From NCBI GenBank assembly GCA_020635015.1, contig JACKAP010000011.1, positions 145,657-209,656 of the forward strand: 64,000 bases of DNA. The letters run 5' to 3'. This DNA is from Calditrichia bacterium. Its GTDB lineage: Bacteria > Calditrichota > Calditrichia > RBG-13-44-9 > J075. The notes under the pieces were generated by a model. That model was not told the origin of the DNA. It was given only the letters and a program-made list of their open reading frames with translations, and did no database searches. The position numbers and the translations under genes are program-made. Of this stretch, positions 36,482 to 44,866 are shown in pieces (position 1 is the first letter of the stretch; each line of letters opens with the position of its first letter).

Positions 36482-37336
36482 ATGAGTACCCTTCGCCTGG
36501 TTGTCCCTAAAGGCCGCATCTACACCCGGGTGGTGCAATTGCTCCAGGAGGCCGGCATCCGCCTCCAGGGCGATGAACGCGCTTACCGCCCGCTGACCAA
36601 TGATCCGGAGATCGAGATCAAGATCATGAAGCCGCAGAACATTCCCCAGCTGCTGGAACTGGGCTCGCATGATGCCGGCTTTACCGGCCACGATTGGGTG
36701 GCGGAAACCGGCGCTGCGGTGACGGAACTGCTCGATCTGCAGTTCGACCCGGTCCAAATTGTTGCGGCAGTACCGCAGGCAGCGGGAGCAGAAAGCCTGC
36801 GCGGGAAAAAGATCACGGTCGCCACCGAATATGAGGCGCTGGCTTCCGCATATCTCCGCGAGGCCGGCTACGATTTCCGTATTCTGCGCACCTTCGGCGC
36901 CACCGAGGTGTTCCCGCCGGACGACGCCGATATGATCATCGACAATACGTCCACCGGCCGCACCCTGGCGGAGCATGATCTGCAGGTAATCGCCACCCTG
37001 CTGCGCTCCTCGACCCGTTTTGTCGCTAACCAGGCCTCACTGGAAAATCCCTGGAAACGGGAAAAGATCGACCGCCTCACCATGCTCTTCCGCTCGATCC
37101 TCGATGCCCGGGAGCGGGTGATGCTGGAGATGAACGTGGCGGCGGAGAACCTGGAAGCGGTGATCCGCATCCTGCCCTGCATGCGCGCCCCCACCGTGTC
37201 ATCCCTCTACCATGAAAAAGGTTATGCCGTGAAGACCGCCGTCAAAAAAGACGAAGCGGTGCAGTTGATCCCCCGTCTGAAAGCGCTGGGCGCCACGGAC
37301 ATCCTGGAATATGATTTCCGAAAGGTGGTGATATGA
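36482..37336 (+). CDS. hisG: ATP phosphoribosyltransferase, long form (HisG)
   Basis: First enzyme of histidine synthesis: ATP + PRPP to phosphoribosyl-ATP. The 284-residue protein is the long, hexameric type with a C-terminal ACT-like regulatory domain (about residues 210-284, ERVMLEMNVAAENLEAVIRILPCMRAPTVSSLY), so feedback inhibition by histidine is expected and no HisZ is needed. Catalytic-domain motifs: LVVPKGRIYTRVVQLLQEAG, HDAGFTGHDWV and the PRPP loop ADMIIDNTSTGRTL. ATG 36482 has AAAGGAG eight bases upstream. Its stop overlaps the hisC ATG (ATGA). It is expressed under the leader attenuator at 36130-36268. Confidence 0.96.
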   Translation: MSTLRLVVPKGRIYTRVVQLLQEAGIRLQGDERAYRPLTNDPEIEIKIMKPQNIPQLLELGSHDAGFTGHDWVAETGAAVTELLDLQFDPVQIVAAVPQAAGAESLRGKKITVATEYEALASAYLREAGYDFRILRTFGATEVFPPDDADMIIDNTSTGRTLAEHDLQVIATLLRSSTRFVANQASLENPWKREKIDRLTMLFRSILDARERVMLEMNVAAENLEAVIRILPCMRAPTVSSLYHEKGYAVKTAVKKDEAVQLIPRLKALGATDILEYDFRKVVI

Positions 37337-38382
37337 TCCCTCCCCGCAAATCCGTCGGCGAAGTGACGCCGTACCCCCTCAATCCCGGCACCCGCCGAGA
37401 TAAGATCCGCCTCGACCTCAACGAAAGCGCCTGGGGCTGCTCTCCGAAAGTATTGGAGGCGCTGCGCCGGATCGAGCGGATGGATGTGAGCACTTATCCG
37501 GTCTATCATGATTTTTTGAGCCAGATCGCCGCGCAGAAAAATCTTCCCCCGGAAAACATTATGATCACCAACGGGGCAGATGACGCCATCCGTATCCTGA
37601 TGCAGACCTATATCGAACCCGGCGACGAGGTGGTCGTCGCGGAGCCGAGCTTCGGGATGATCACTCTCCAGGCACGCATCGCCGGTGCCACCTTGCGCCC
37701 GGTGCGCTATGGGAGCGACCTTGCCTTCCCGGTGGAAGGTTTTCGCGCCGTCCTGAATTCTAAAACCCGCCTGCTGGCCATCGTGCGCCCGGACAGTCCC
37801 ACCGGCGGACGGATCCGCCGTGCCGACCTGATCGATCTGCTGCGCGAAGCGCCGCAGGCGGTGGTGATGCTGGATGAGACCTACTGGCATTTTTGCGGCG
37901 AGAGCTGCGTGGATCTGCTGGCGGAATATCCCAACCTGGTAATTCTGCAATCCTTCTCCAAGGCTTACGGACTGGCCGGGATGCGCCTGGGGATGGTGTT
38001 CGCCGCGGCCGAGAGCATCGCCGAATACCGCAAGGTAAACCCGCCCTTTTCGGTCAACGCCCTGGCGATGCAGGCCGGGATGGCGGCGCTGGCCGATCAG
38101 GCCTATTTGGAGGAAGTGCTGCAGGCGGTGGAAACCGAAAAGGCTTATCTGGCGGAACGGATGAATTCCCTGGGCCTGGAAACGCGCACCTCGCCGGCGA
38201 ACTTCGTGCTGGCGCATATCGGCGCTGAAGCGGATCGAGTGCATACGGCCCTGATGGCGCAGAATATTTTCGTCAAAAACTTGAGCAGCCAGCCGCCCCT
38301 GGAGGGCTGGTTCCGCATCACCGCCGGCACCCGCCGGGAAAATGATATTTTGTTGAATGCACTGAAGGAGATTTTATCATGA
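37333..38382 (+). CDS. hisC: Histidinol-phosphate aminotransferase
   Basis: A PLP-dependent class I/II aminotransferase of 349 residues converting imidazole acetol phosphate to histidinol phosphate. Visible: substrate-side LDLNESAWGCSP (LDLNEN motif), ITNGADDAIRILMQTY, VRPDSPTGG, MLDETYWHF (Asp that binds the PLP ring N) and the PLP lysine in SFSKAYGLAGMRLG. It starts four bases inside hisG and overlaps hisB by four bases at its end. Confidence 0.95.
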   Translation: MIPPRKSVGEVTPYPLNPGTRRDKIRLDLNESAWGCSPKVLEALRRIERMDVSTYPVYHDFLSQIAAQKNLPPENIMITNGADDAIRILMQTYIEPGDEVVVAEPSFGMITLQARIAGATLRPVRYGSDLAFPVEGFRAVLNSKTRLLAIVRPDSPTGGRIRRADLIDLLREAPQAVVMLDETYWHFCGESCVDLLAEYPNLVILQSFSKAYGLAGMRLGMVFAAAESIAEYRKVNPPFSVNALAMQAGMAALADQAYLEEVLQAVETEKAYLAERMNSLGLETRTSPANFVLAHIGAEADRVHTALMAQNIFVKNLSSQPPLEGWFRITAGTRRENDILLNALKEILS

Positions 38383-38966
38383 GAAGCGCAAGCATCAGCC
38401 GGGAGACCCGCGAGACCCGTATCGCCATGAGCGTCAACCTCGACGGCCGCGGGGAGAGTGAGATTGTCTCGCCGATCGGCTTTCTGACCCACATGCTGGA
38501 GACCTTTGCCCGCCACGGGATTTTCGATCTGCAGGCCAACATCGAAGGGGATCTGGAGGTCGATCAGCACCATACCGTGGAAGATTGCGGGATCGTGCTC
38601 GGCGAGGTTTTCAAAAAAGCACTGGGCGATAAGCGCGGGATCAAACGGGCAGGGTTCTTTATCTACCCGATGGATGAAGCGCTGGCCACGGTCGCAATCG
38701 ACATCTCCGGGCGATCCTTTCTGAAGCTGGAAGCGGAATTCAGCAATGCGCGAGTGGGGGAGTTGGAGATCGAGCTGCTGGAAGATTTTTTCCTCGGTTT
38801 TAGCGGCGCCCTGGGGGCTAACCTGCACATCCGGGTGCATTACGGGCGCTCGGATCATCACAAAATCGAAGCGGTGTTCAAGGCCCTGGCCAAAGCGATG
38901 AAGAGCGCCTGCGAGATCGAGCCGCGGATCGCCGGCACCATTCCGAGCACCAAGGGGGTGTTATGA
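38379..38966 (+). CDS. hisB: Imidazoleglycerol-phosphate dehydratase
   Basis: A monofunctional dehydratase of 195 residues; it lacks the histidinol-phosphatase domain found in enterobacterial HisB. Metal-binding and signature motifs: FLTHMLETFARHGIFD, DQHHTVEDCGIVLGE and DHHKIEAVFKALAKAM. The start overlaps hisC and the end overlaps hisH, each by ATGA. Because HisB is monofunctional, the histidinol-phosphate phosphatase (HisN or HisJ) must be encoded elsewhere. Confidence 0.95.
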   Translation: MRSASISRETRETRIAMSVNLDGRGESEIVSPIGFLTHMLETFARHGIFDLQANIEGDLEVDQHHTVEDCGIVLGEVFKKALGDKRGIKRAGFFIYPMDEALATVAIDISGRSFLKLEAEFSNARVGELEIELLEDFFLGFSGALGANLHIRVHYGRSDHHKIEAVFKALAKAMKSACEIEPRIAGTIPSTKGVL

Positions 38967-39562
38967 TCGGAATTGTCGATTACGGTGCGGGAAACCTGCG
39001 TTCGGTGAAAAAAGCGCTGGATTTCCTGGGCGCGGAGAGCCGGATCGTTGCCGCGCCCGGCGAAATTGAAGGCATCGAAAAAATGATCCTGCCCGGCGTG
39101 GGCGCCTTCCGCGCCGCGATGGAAAAACTGCAGGAAAAGAAGCTCATCCAGCCGGTGGCGGAATGGCTGGCCGAAGACCGTCCCTTCCTGGGCATCTGCC
39201 TGGGGATGCAGATCCTGTTTGAAAGCGGGGAAGAGTCGCCGGAAGTGCCGGGATTCGGTATCTTCCGGGGAGCAGTGCCGCGCTTCCGCCAGGGACGGGT
39301 GCCGCAGATCGGCTGGAACCGGGTGCGCTTCAGCAGGCCGACCCTGCTGAGCGAGGGCCTGGAAGATGGAGCGTTCTTTTATTTCCTGCACGGCTTTTAT
39401 GTGGCGCCGCAAGAGGCGTCGATCGTCTGCGGCGAAACTGAATACGGGATCCGTTATCCCTCGATGATCCAGCGCGGTAATATTTACGCGGTGCAGTTCC
39501 ATCCGGAAAAGAGCGCTGATAACGGATTGAAACTATTACAAAACTGGGTGGATCTATCATGA
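38963..39562 (+). CDS. hisH: Imidazole glycerol phosphate synthase, glutaminase subunit
   Basis: Class I glutamine amidotransferase of 199 residues that supplies ammonia to HisF. Catalytic triad: Cys79 in FLGICLGMQILF, and His and Glu in YAVQFHPEKS near the C-terminus. The N-terminal IVDYGAGNLRSVKKAL is the standard HisH start. It overlaps hisB and hisF by four bases each. Confidence 0.95.
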   Translation: MIGIVDYGAGNLRSVKKALDFLGAESRIVAAPGEIEGIEKMILPGVGAFRAAMEKLQEKKLIQPVAEWLAEDRPFLGICLGMQILFESGEESPEVPGFGIFRGAVPRFRQGRVPQIGWNRVRFSRPTLLSEGLEDGAFFYFLHGFYVAPQEASIVCGETEYGIRYPSMIQRGNIYAVQFHPEKSADNGLKLLQNWVDLS

Positions 39563-40332
39563 TGACGATTCGGATCATTCCCTGCCTCGATGTTGATGAA
39601 GGGCGGGTGGTCAAGGGGATTAAGTTCAGTGAACTCCGCGATGCCGGCGATCCGGTGGCGCTGGCCCGCCGCTACCAGGAACAGAATGCCGATGAACTGG
39701 TATTCCTGGATATCGGGGCCTCGCACCAGAGCCGTGAGACCATGCTCAGCATCGTCGAACAGGTTTCCCAGCAGGTGTTTATCCCCCTCACCGTCGGCGG
39801 AGGCATCCGCAGCGTGGAGGACATGCGCCGCGCCCTGCAGGCGGGGGCCGATAAGGTGGCGGTGTGCTCGGCGGCGCTGCGCGATCCCCAACTGCTGGCG
39901 GAAGGCGCGGCGCGATTTGGTGCGCAGTGCATCGTGCTCTCCATCGATGCCAAGCGTACGGAGAACGGCTGGCATGCCTACACCCACGGAGGGCGGCGCG
40001 ACAGCGGCCGCGATGTGCTGGCCTGGGCCCGGGAAGCCGAAGCGCTCGGCGCCGGGGAGATCCTGCTGAATTCCATCGACATGGACGGCACCCAGGCGGG
40101 CTACGATCTGGAATTGACCCGCCGGGTGGCGGAGGCGGTCAACATCCCGGTGATCGCTTCCGGCGGGGCCGGCACCCTGCCCCAAATCCGCGACGCAGTT
40201 GCGCAGGGAAAGGCCGACGCCGTGCTGCTGGCCTCCCTGCTGCACTATGGCGAATTTACCGTAAACGATATCAAATCCTATCTGGCAGACAATCAAGTGG
40301 AGGTGAGATGGTCATCGCATCAATCGATTTAA
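39559..40332 (+). CDS. hisF: Imidazole glycerol phosphate synthase, cyclase subunit
   Basis: A (beta/alpha)8-barrel enzyme of 257 residues. Catalytic Asp11 in IIPCLDVDEGRVVKG and the second aspartate in VLSIDAKRTENGW are present, as are the phosphate-binding PLTVGGGIRS and PVIASGGAG. It works with HisH to make IGP and AICAR. The end overlaps the start of the HisA/IE gene by 25 bp. The order HisF before HisA is the reverse of many his operons. Confidence 0.95.
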   Translation: MMTIRIIPCLDVDEGRVVKGIKFSELRDAGDPVALARRYQEQNADELVFLDIGASHQSRETMLSIVEQVSQQVFIPLTVGGGIRSVEDMRRALQAGADKVAVCSAALRDPQLLAEGAARFGAQCIVLSIDAKRTENGWHAYTHGGRRDSGRDVLAWAREAEALGAGEILLNSIDMDGTQAGYDLELTRRVAEAVNIPVIASGGAGTLPQIRDAVAQGKADAVLLASLLHYGEFTVNDIKSYLADNQVEVRWSSHQSI

Positions 40333-41555
40333 TGGACGGCAAGGCGGTGCAGTTGCGCCAGGGAAAAGAGAAAGTGCTGGAGGGGGACGATCCCCGGGAG
40401 CTGGCCCGGCGCTTCGACCGCTACGGCGAGGTGGCGATCATCGACCTCGATGCCGCGCTGGGACAGGGGAGCAATCAATCCCTGATCCAGGATCTGCTGA
40501 AGCTTTGCGACGCCCGGGTGGGCGGGGGCATCCGCAGCGTGGAGGAGGCGCGCAAGCTGATTTCCCTGGGAGCGAAAAAAGTGATTATCGGCTCCAGCGC
40601 GTTTGAGAACGAGCGCATCAACATCCCGTTCCTGGAGGCGCTAAATCAGGCGCTCTCCCCGCAGGAGATCATTATTGCGATCGACGCCCGGGAGGAGACG
40701 ATCGTCACCCGCGGCTGGCGGCATCAGACCGGTATCAATCTCTATGAAGCCGCCCGGGCACTGACCCCTTACGCCTCGGAATTTCTCTTTACCTGCGTGG
40801 AGCGGGAGGGGATGATGCAGGGGATCGACCTGGTTCAGGTGGAGCGCCTGCAGGCGGCGACACCCAATAAGATCACCGTCGCCGGTGGGGTCAATTCGCT
40901 TGAGGAGGTTGGCCAACTGGCCCGGGCCGGGCTGGATGTGCAATTGGGCATGGCCCTCTATACCGGCAGGATCGAACTGGGTGAGGCTTTTATCGAGTCG
41001 CTCAACTGGCGGGAGGAACTACTGCCGGTGGTTACCCGGGACGAAGACGGGCAGGTGCTGATGCTCGCCTATGTCAGCCGGGAATCGCTGCAGCGCACCT
41101 TTGAGACCGGCTGGATGACCTACTACTCCCGCTCCCGCCGGGTGCTTTGGACCAAGGGCGAGAGCAGCGGCAACCTGCAGCGGCTGCTGCGCCTGCGCGC
41201 CGACTGCGACCGCGACGCCCTGCTGGCCACGGTGGAACAGACCAACGTCGCCTGTCATACCGGCAGTTACAGCTGTTTTGGGCCGAAGCAGTTCACGCAT
41301 GCGGATCTATACCGGGTGATCCAGGAACGCCTGGAGAATGCGCCGCCCGGGTCTTATACCGCCCGATTGAAAGATGACGACCTGCTCAAGGCGAAGATCA
41401 TGGAAGAAGCGCAGGAGGTGATCGAAGCGCAGCGGCGGGAGGATATTGTCTGGGAGGCCGCCGACGTGCTCTACTTTTTAACCGTACTACTGGCCCGGAA
41501 CGATATCGGGGTAAATGAAGTTATCGAAGAACTGTATCGAAGGAGGCGACAATGA
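40308..41555 (+). CDS. hisA: HisA-HisI-HisE trifunctional fusion
   Basis: One 415-residue frame encodes three enzymes. Residues 1-232 are HisA (ProFAR isomerase), with catalytic pair Asp7 (ASIDLMDG) and Asp126 (IAIDAREE), VGGGIRS and FTCVEREGMMQGID. Residues about 233-340 are HisI (PRA-CH), with DGQVLMLAYVS, the zinc/magnesium site in WTKGESSGNLQ, ADCDRDALL and ACHTGSYSCF. Residues about 345-415 are HisE (PRA-PH), with LLKAKIMEEAQEVIEA and VWEAADVLYFLTVLL. HisIE fusions are common, whereas HisA joined to HisIE is unusual to my knowledge. ATG 40308 has GGAGGTGAG directly upstream. The gene overlaps hisF by 25 bp and hisD by four. No stop or frameshift separates the domains. Confidence 0.93.
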   Translation: MVIASIDLMDGKAVQLRQGKEKVLEGDDPRELARRFDRYGEVAIIDLDAALGQGSNQSLIQDLLKLCDARVGGGIRSVEEARKLISLGAKKVIIGSSAFENERINIPFLEALNQALSPQEIIIAIDAREETIVTRGWRHQTGINLYEAARALTPYASEFLFTCVEREGMMQGIDLVQVERLQAATPNKITVAGGVNSLEEVGQLARAGLDVQLGMALYTGRIELGEAFIESLNWREELLPVVTRDEDGQVLMLAYVSRESLQRTFETGWMTYYSRSRRVLWTKGESSGNLQRLLRLRADCDRDALLATVEQTNVACHTGSYSCFGPKQFTHADLYRVIQERLENAPPGSYTARLKDDDLLKAKIMEEAQEVIEAQRREDIVWEAADVLYFLTVLLARNDIGVNEVIEELYRRRRQ

Positions 41556-42829
41556 AAATTTTATCAGCGGCGGAATTGCCGAAAGATTTTTTCAGTTACC
41601 GGGATGAGGAAGTGAGTGATCTGGTGCGGGAGATCATCCAGCATGTGAAAACTTCCGGCGATAAAGCGTTGCGCGAATACAGCGAATGGTTCGACGGGGT
41701 CACCCTGGAAACCCTGCGCTATGATCCCGAGCGGATCAAAGCGGCATACCAATCGGTGGCGCCGGAGGCGGTGGAGGCGTTGCGCCGGGCAGCGGAGCAT
41801 ATCCGCCGCTTTGCGGAAGTGCAACGCCAGGCGCTGGCGGATGTCGAGGTGGAGCTGACTCCCGGCGTGTTTACCGGTCAAAAAGTACAGCCGATCGGCC
41901 GGGTGGGTGTCTATGCCCCGGGCGGCCGCTTTCCCCTGGTTTCCTCCCTGTTGATGGGAGGCATTCCGGCTCGGGTGGCCGGAGTGGAAACGCTGGTGGT
42001 CTGTTCACCGCCCAGTTTCCAGGGCGCGATTCATCCCGCCATCCTGGTGGCGGCGGATATTATCGGCGCCGATGAGGTGTATGCGGTGGGCGGAGCTCAG
42101 GCGATTGCCGCAATGGCCTATGGCAGCGAATCGATCCGCCCGGTGGATAAGATCGTCGGGCCGGGCAACAAATATGTCGCCCAGGCCAAGAAGGAGGTCT
42201 TTGGGGTGGTGGGAATTGATCTGATTGCCGGTCCCACCGAGGTGCTGATTATCGCCGACGACAGCGCTCAACCGGAGATATTAGCCGCAGACTTGCTCGC
42301 CCAGGCCGAGCATGACGCCGACGCCTCGGCGATCCTGGTGACCCCCTCCACGGAACTTGCCGGGAAGGTGCAGAGGGAAGTGGAGCGGCAGCTGGCGGCG
42401 CTGAAAAACCGCCAGACCGCTGCGGCCTCGATCGGGCAGAACGGGGTGATCGTGCTGGTCGATGGGCTGGCGGAAGCGGTGGAGATCGCCAACCATAAAG
42501 CGCCGGAGCACCTGGAGGTGCAGCTGGCTCGCCCGGAGGAGGTGGTGCCGCACCTGAAAAATTTCGGCGCCCTGTTTGTGGGAGAGCATGCCGCCGAGGT
42601 GTTGGGAGATTATAGCAGCGGGATCAACCACACCCTGCCGACCAACAGCACCGCCCGCTACCGCGGCGGCCTGAGCGTGCTGGATTTTCTGAAAATACAA
42701 TCAACCCTGCGAGTGTCCGCCGAGGGCTTCGCCAACATCGGCCCGCTGGCGGAACAGTTGGCGGTCACCGAAGGGTTGGGGGCGCATGCAAACGCAATCG
42801 CGGTGCGCAGGCAACTGCTGCGTGGTTAG
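41552..42829 (+). CDS. hisD: Histidinol dehydrogenase
   Basis: A zinc-dependent NAD enzyme of 425 residues catalysing the last two oxidation steps to histidine. Family motifs: VGVYAPGGRFPLVSSLLMG, VYAVGGAQAIAAMAYG, VGPGNKYVAQAKK, IAGPTEVLIIAD, DLLAQAEHDADASA (metal ligands Gln and His), NHKAPEHLEV (catalytic Glu/His) and GDYSSGINHTLPT. It is the last gene of the operon. The repeat pair 42841-43016 follows the stop after 11 bp, and no hairpin-plus-T terminator is visible. Confidence 0.96.
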   Translation: MKILSAAELPKDFFSYRDEEVSDLVREIIQHVKTSGDKALREYSEWFDGVTLETLRYDPERIKAAYQSVAPEAVEALRRAAEHIRRFAEVQRQALADVEVELTPGVFTGQKVQPIGRVGVYAPGGRFPLVSSLLMGGIPARVAGVETLVVCSPPSFQGAIHPAILVAADIIGADEVYAVGGAQAIAAMAYGSESIRPVDKIVGPGNKYVAQAKKEVFGVVGIDLIAGPTEVLIIADDSAQPEILAADLLAQAEHDADASAILVTPSTELAGKVQREVERQLAALKNRQTAAASIGQNGVIVLVDGLAEAVEIANHKAPEHLEVQLARPEEVVPHLKNFGALFVGEHAAEVLGDYSSGINHTLPTNSTARYRGGLSVLDFLKIQSTLRVSAEGFANIGPLAEQLAVTEGLGAHANAIAVRRQLLRG

Positions 42830-42840
42830 CATCTGTTTAA

Positions 42841-43016
42841 TAGAACGCGGATGACGCGGATTACACGGATTCTTTTATGTCGCTTCGCGTGAAAGTGTCA
42901 AGGATTTACCTTGGTTGATGTACCTTTTACAGCGATATTAAAAGGGTTAATGTGTTGTCTTTTACATGAATCAGTCATCCGCGAGAATCCGCGTCATCCG
43001 CGTCATCCGCGTTCTA
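42841..43016. repeat. Inverted GAACGCGGATGACGCGG pair after hisD
   Basis: The left arm 42841-42871 and right arm 42977-43016 are reverse complements around about 105 bp. This is the third full pair of this family in the window, again placed just after the last gene of an operon. Confidence 0.88.
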
Positions 43017-43102
43017 TTCAAACTGTTTTAGGTGAGTGGATTCAATGATACTAAATGCTTGCTTTTACCTTTTACAATGCCTATATTTTTGCCGCTTTTG
43101 AT

Positions 43103-43177
43103 CGGAGCGTGGCGCAGCCCGGATAGCGCACTACCTTGGGGTGGTAGGGGTCGCTGGTTCAAATCCAGTCGCTCCGA
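43103..43177 (+). tRNA. tRNA-Pro (anticodon GGG)
   Basis: The acceptor CGGAGCG pairs with CGCTCCG (discriminator A). The D arm is GCGCAGCCCGGATAGCGC. The anticodon stem CTACC/GGTAG has loop TTGGGGT (anticodon GGG, reads CCC). The T arm is GCTGG-TTCAAAT-CCAGT. CCA is not encoded. Confidence 0.95.
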
Positions 43178-43181
43178 CGGG

Positions 43182-43213
43182 AAAAAGGGAGAGTCGAAAG
43201 GCTCTCCCTTTTT
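43182..43213 (+). terminator. Terminator of tRNA-Pro(GGG)
   Basis: The 12-bp stem AAAAAGGGAGAG / CTCTCCCTTTTT has an 8-base loop and runs on into further T residues, starting five bases after the tRNA. Confidence 0.9.
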
Positions 43214-43246
43214 TTATTCCGTCTAACCGATCGTTTCTGTATTTTT

Positions 43247-43440
43247 GCCACAGAGTCACAGAGAACACAGAGTTAAATACGCATGCTTTTTTCTCTTATG
43301 ATTGTTCCTCTGTGACTTTGTGGCTAATGTTTTACCACTATTGTATTCATCTGGTTGATTTTTTATGTTATGTCCACGGATCTGGCGGATTCTCACTGAC
43401 AACCAATGGAATGATTCGTGTGAATTAGTGTTTATTCGTG
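43247..43440. repeat. CACAGAG inverted pair followed by two CACGGAT/ATTCGTG half units
   Basis: Left arm GCCACAGAGTCACAGAGAAC at 43247 and right arm CCTCTGTGACTTTGTGGC at 43307-43324. Then come GTCCACGGATCTGGCGGATT at 43373 and AGTGTTTATTCGTGG ending at 43441, a diverged inverted pair that reaches the glycosyltransferase start. Confidence 0.8.
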
Positions 43441-43458
43441 GCTAAAAAAAGGCATGCC

Positions 43459-44199
43459 ATGCATCAAATCCCCACTCATACTCACCTCGTCCGGCGCTGC
43501 GGGATCATCATCCCGGTCTACAATTCCTCCCGGCACCTGGGTGAATTGCTGCACGGGATCGCCGCGGTACAGACATCGCTTTCCGGCTGGGAACTGCCGG
43601 TGCTGATCATCGATGACGGCTCTAATCCGCCGCTGCCGCCGCAGCGCTACGCGGGACAGCAGGTCACCCAGCAGCGGCATGAGCAAAATCGCGGCAAAGG
43701 AGCGGCTTTGAAGCAGGGATTCGCCTATTTTCTGCAGGACCCGCAGGTACAGGCGGTATTGACCCTCGATGGGGATATGCAACATCCGCCGCAATTTATT
43801 CCGCAATTTTTGGAGGCCTATGAAGCGGGTAGGGGAGAGGTGATTGTCGGTCGCCGGCATCGCGACTACCGGGTGATGCCGCTGCACCGGATCCTCTCCA
43901 ATTGGCTGACCTCCCGGATCATCTCCCGCATGACCGGCCAGCACATTCCGGATAGTCAATGCGGCTTCCGCCTGATCTCCCGCGCCGCCCTGGCGCAGGT
44001 CGATGTGCGGGAAAACCGCTTTCATCTGGAGAGCGAGTTCCTGATTCGCTGCGGGTGGAAAAAGATCCCGGTGGGATTTGTCGCTATTCCGACCATTTAC
44101 AACGGCGCGCCCAGCGCCATTCGCCATCTGCCGGACACCCTGAACTTTGTGGCGGTGGTTTTCAAATTATCACTGGAAAGGATCAAGGGCCATGTATGA
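43459..44199 (+). CDS. Family 2 glycosyltransferase (dolichyl-phosphate-mannose synthase-like)
   Basis: A cytoplasmic-face glycosyltransferase, 246 residues from ATG 43459 (AAAAGG six bases upstream). GTG 43438 would add seven residues but lies in a repeat unit. The GT-A fold motifs are GIIIPVYNSSRHLGELL, IIDDGSNPP (nucleotide-binding Asp), NRGKGAALKQGF, LTLDGDMQHPPQFI (DXD-like metal site) and QCGFRLISRAAL. There is no C-terminal membrane helix pair. The stop overlaps the pcm start by eight bases. The donor and acceptor are unknown; polyprenyl-phosphate sugar synthesis is the usual role of this subgroup. Confidence 0.9.
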   Translation: MHQIPTHTHLVRRCGIIIPVYNSSRHLGELLHGIAAVQTSLSGWELPVLIIDDGSNPPLPPQRYAGQQVTQQRHEQNRGKGAALKQGFAYFLQDPQVQAVLTLDGDMQHPPQFIPQFLEAYEAGRGEVIVGRRHRDYRVMPLHRILSNWLTSRIISRMTGQHIPDSQCGFRLISRAALAQVDVRENRFHLESEFLIRCGWKKIPVGFVAIPTIYNGAPSAIRHLPDTLNFVAVVFKLSLERIKGHV

Positions 44200-44830
44200 G
44201 CGGCAGCGCGAAGAGATGGTGCAGAAATATCTGATCGACAAAGGCATCAGCGACTCGAAGGTGATTGCGGCGATGCGCAAGGTGCCCCGGCACCGGTTTG
44301 TCGATACCGCGATGGCGCACCAGGCCTACCAGGACAAATCGCTCCCGATCGGCTTCGGACAAACCATCTCCCATCCCACCACCGTGGCGGCGATGAGCCA
44401 GTTGCTGTCCCTGAGCGGCGGGGAGCGGGTGCTGGAGATCGGCACCGGCAGCGGTTACCAGGCGGCGGTACTCTCCGATATCGGGGTGAAGGTCTATTCT
44501 CTGGAACGGATTCCCGAACTGGCCCGGAGGGCCCAGCGCCTGTTCGACGAACTGGGCTACTATACCATCGCGGTGCAGATCGGCGACGGCACGGTGGGTT
44601 GGAACGCCCATGCCCCTTACGACCGCATCATCGTCACCGCCGCTTCGCCGGATATCCCCGATGCCCTGCTGAAGCAGTTGGCCGAGAACGGACGGATGGT
44701 GATCCCGGTTGGAGAAAAAACTGAACAAAAGCTGACCATCATCACACGGGAAACCGGGGAGTACCATATACTTGAGGATTATACCCGGAGCTTTGTGCCC
44801 CTGATCGGCAAAAAAGGCTGGACGGAATAA
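44192..44830 (+). CDS. pcm: Protein-L-isoaspartate O-methyltransferase
   Basis: Repairs isoaspartyl residues using SAM. 212 residues with the PIMT signature: VPRHRFVD, IGFGQTISHPTTVAAM, the SAM site VLEIGTGSGYQAAVL, YDRIIVTAASPDIP and RMVIPVG. ATG 44192 lies inside the glycosyltransferase end (8-bp overlap) with AAGGGCC just upstream. The coupling to a glycosyltransferase is probably only an operon convenience. Confidence 0.95.
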   Translation: MYERQREEMVQKYLIDKGISDSKVIAAMRKVPRHRFVDTAMAHQAYQDKSLPIGFGQTISHPTTVAAMSQLLSLSGGERVLEIGTGSGYQAAVLSDIGVKVYSLERIPELARRAQRLFDELGYYTIAVQIGDGTVGWNAHAPYDRIIVTAASPDIPDALLKQLAENGRMVIPVGEKTEQKLTIITRETGEYHILEDYTRSFVPLIGKKGWTE

Positions 44831-44866
44831 CGGAATTCGACAGAAAACGAGGAGCTGACCACACGC

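Noticed and set aside
39864..40307. N-terminal extension of the HisA-IE frame back to 39864
   Set aside because: The extension overlaps hisF in another frame and is Arg/Gly-rich noise; the HisA N-terminus MVIASIDLMDG begins at 40308.
43032..43226. Short frame containing GGRGRWFKSSRSDGKK
   Set aside because: Translation through tRNA-Pro and its terminator, not a gene.
43438..43458. GTG start for the glycosyltransferase
   Set aside because: It lies inside a repeat unit without Shine-Dalgarno; ATG 43459 has AAAAGG at good distance. The longer form cannot be fully excluded.
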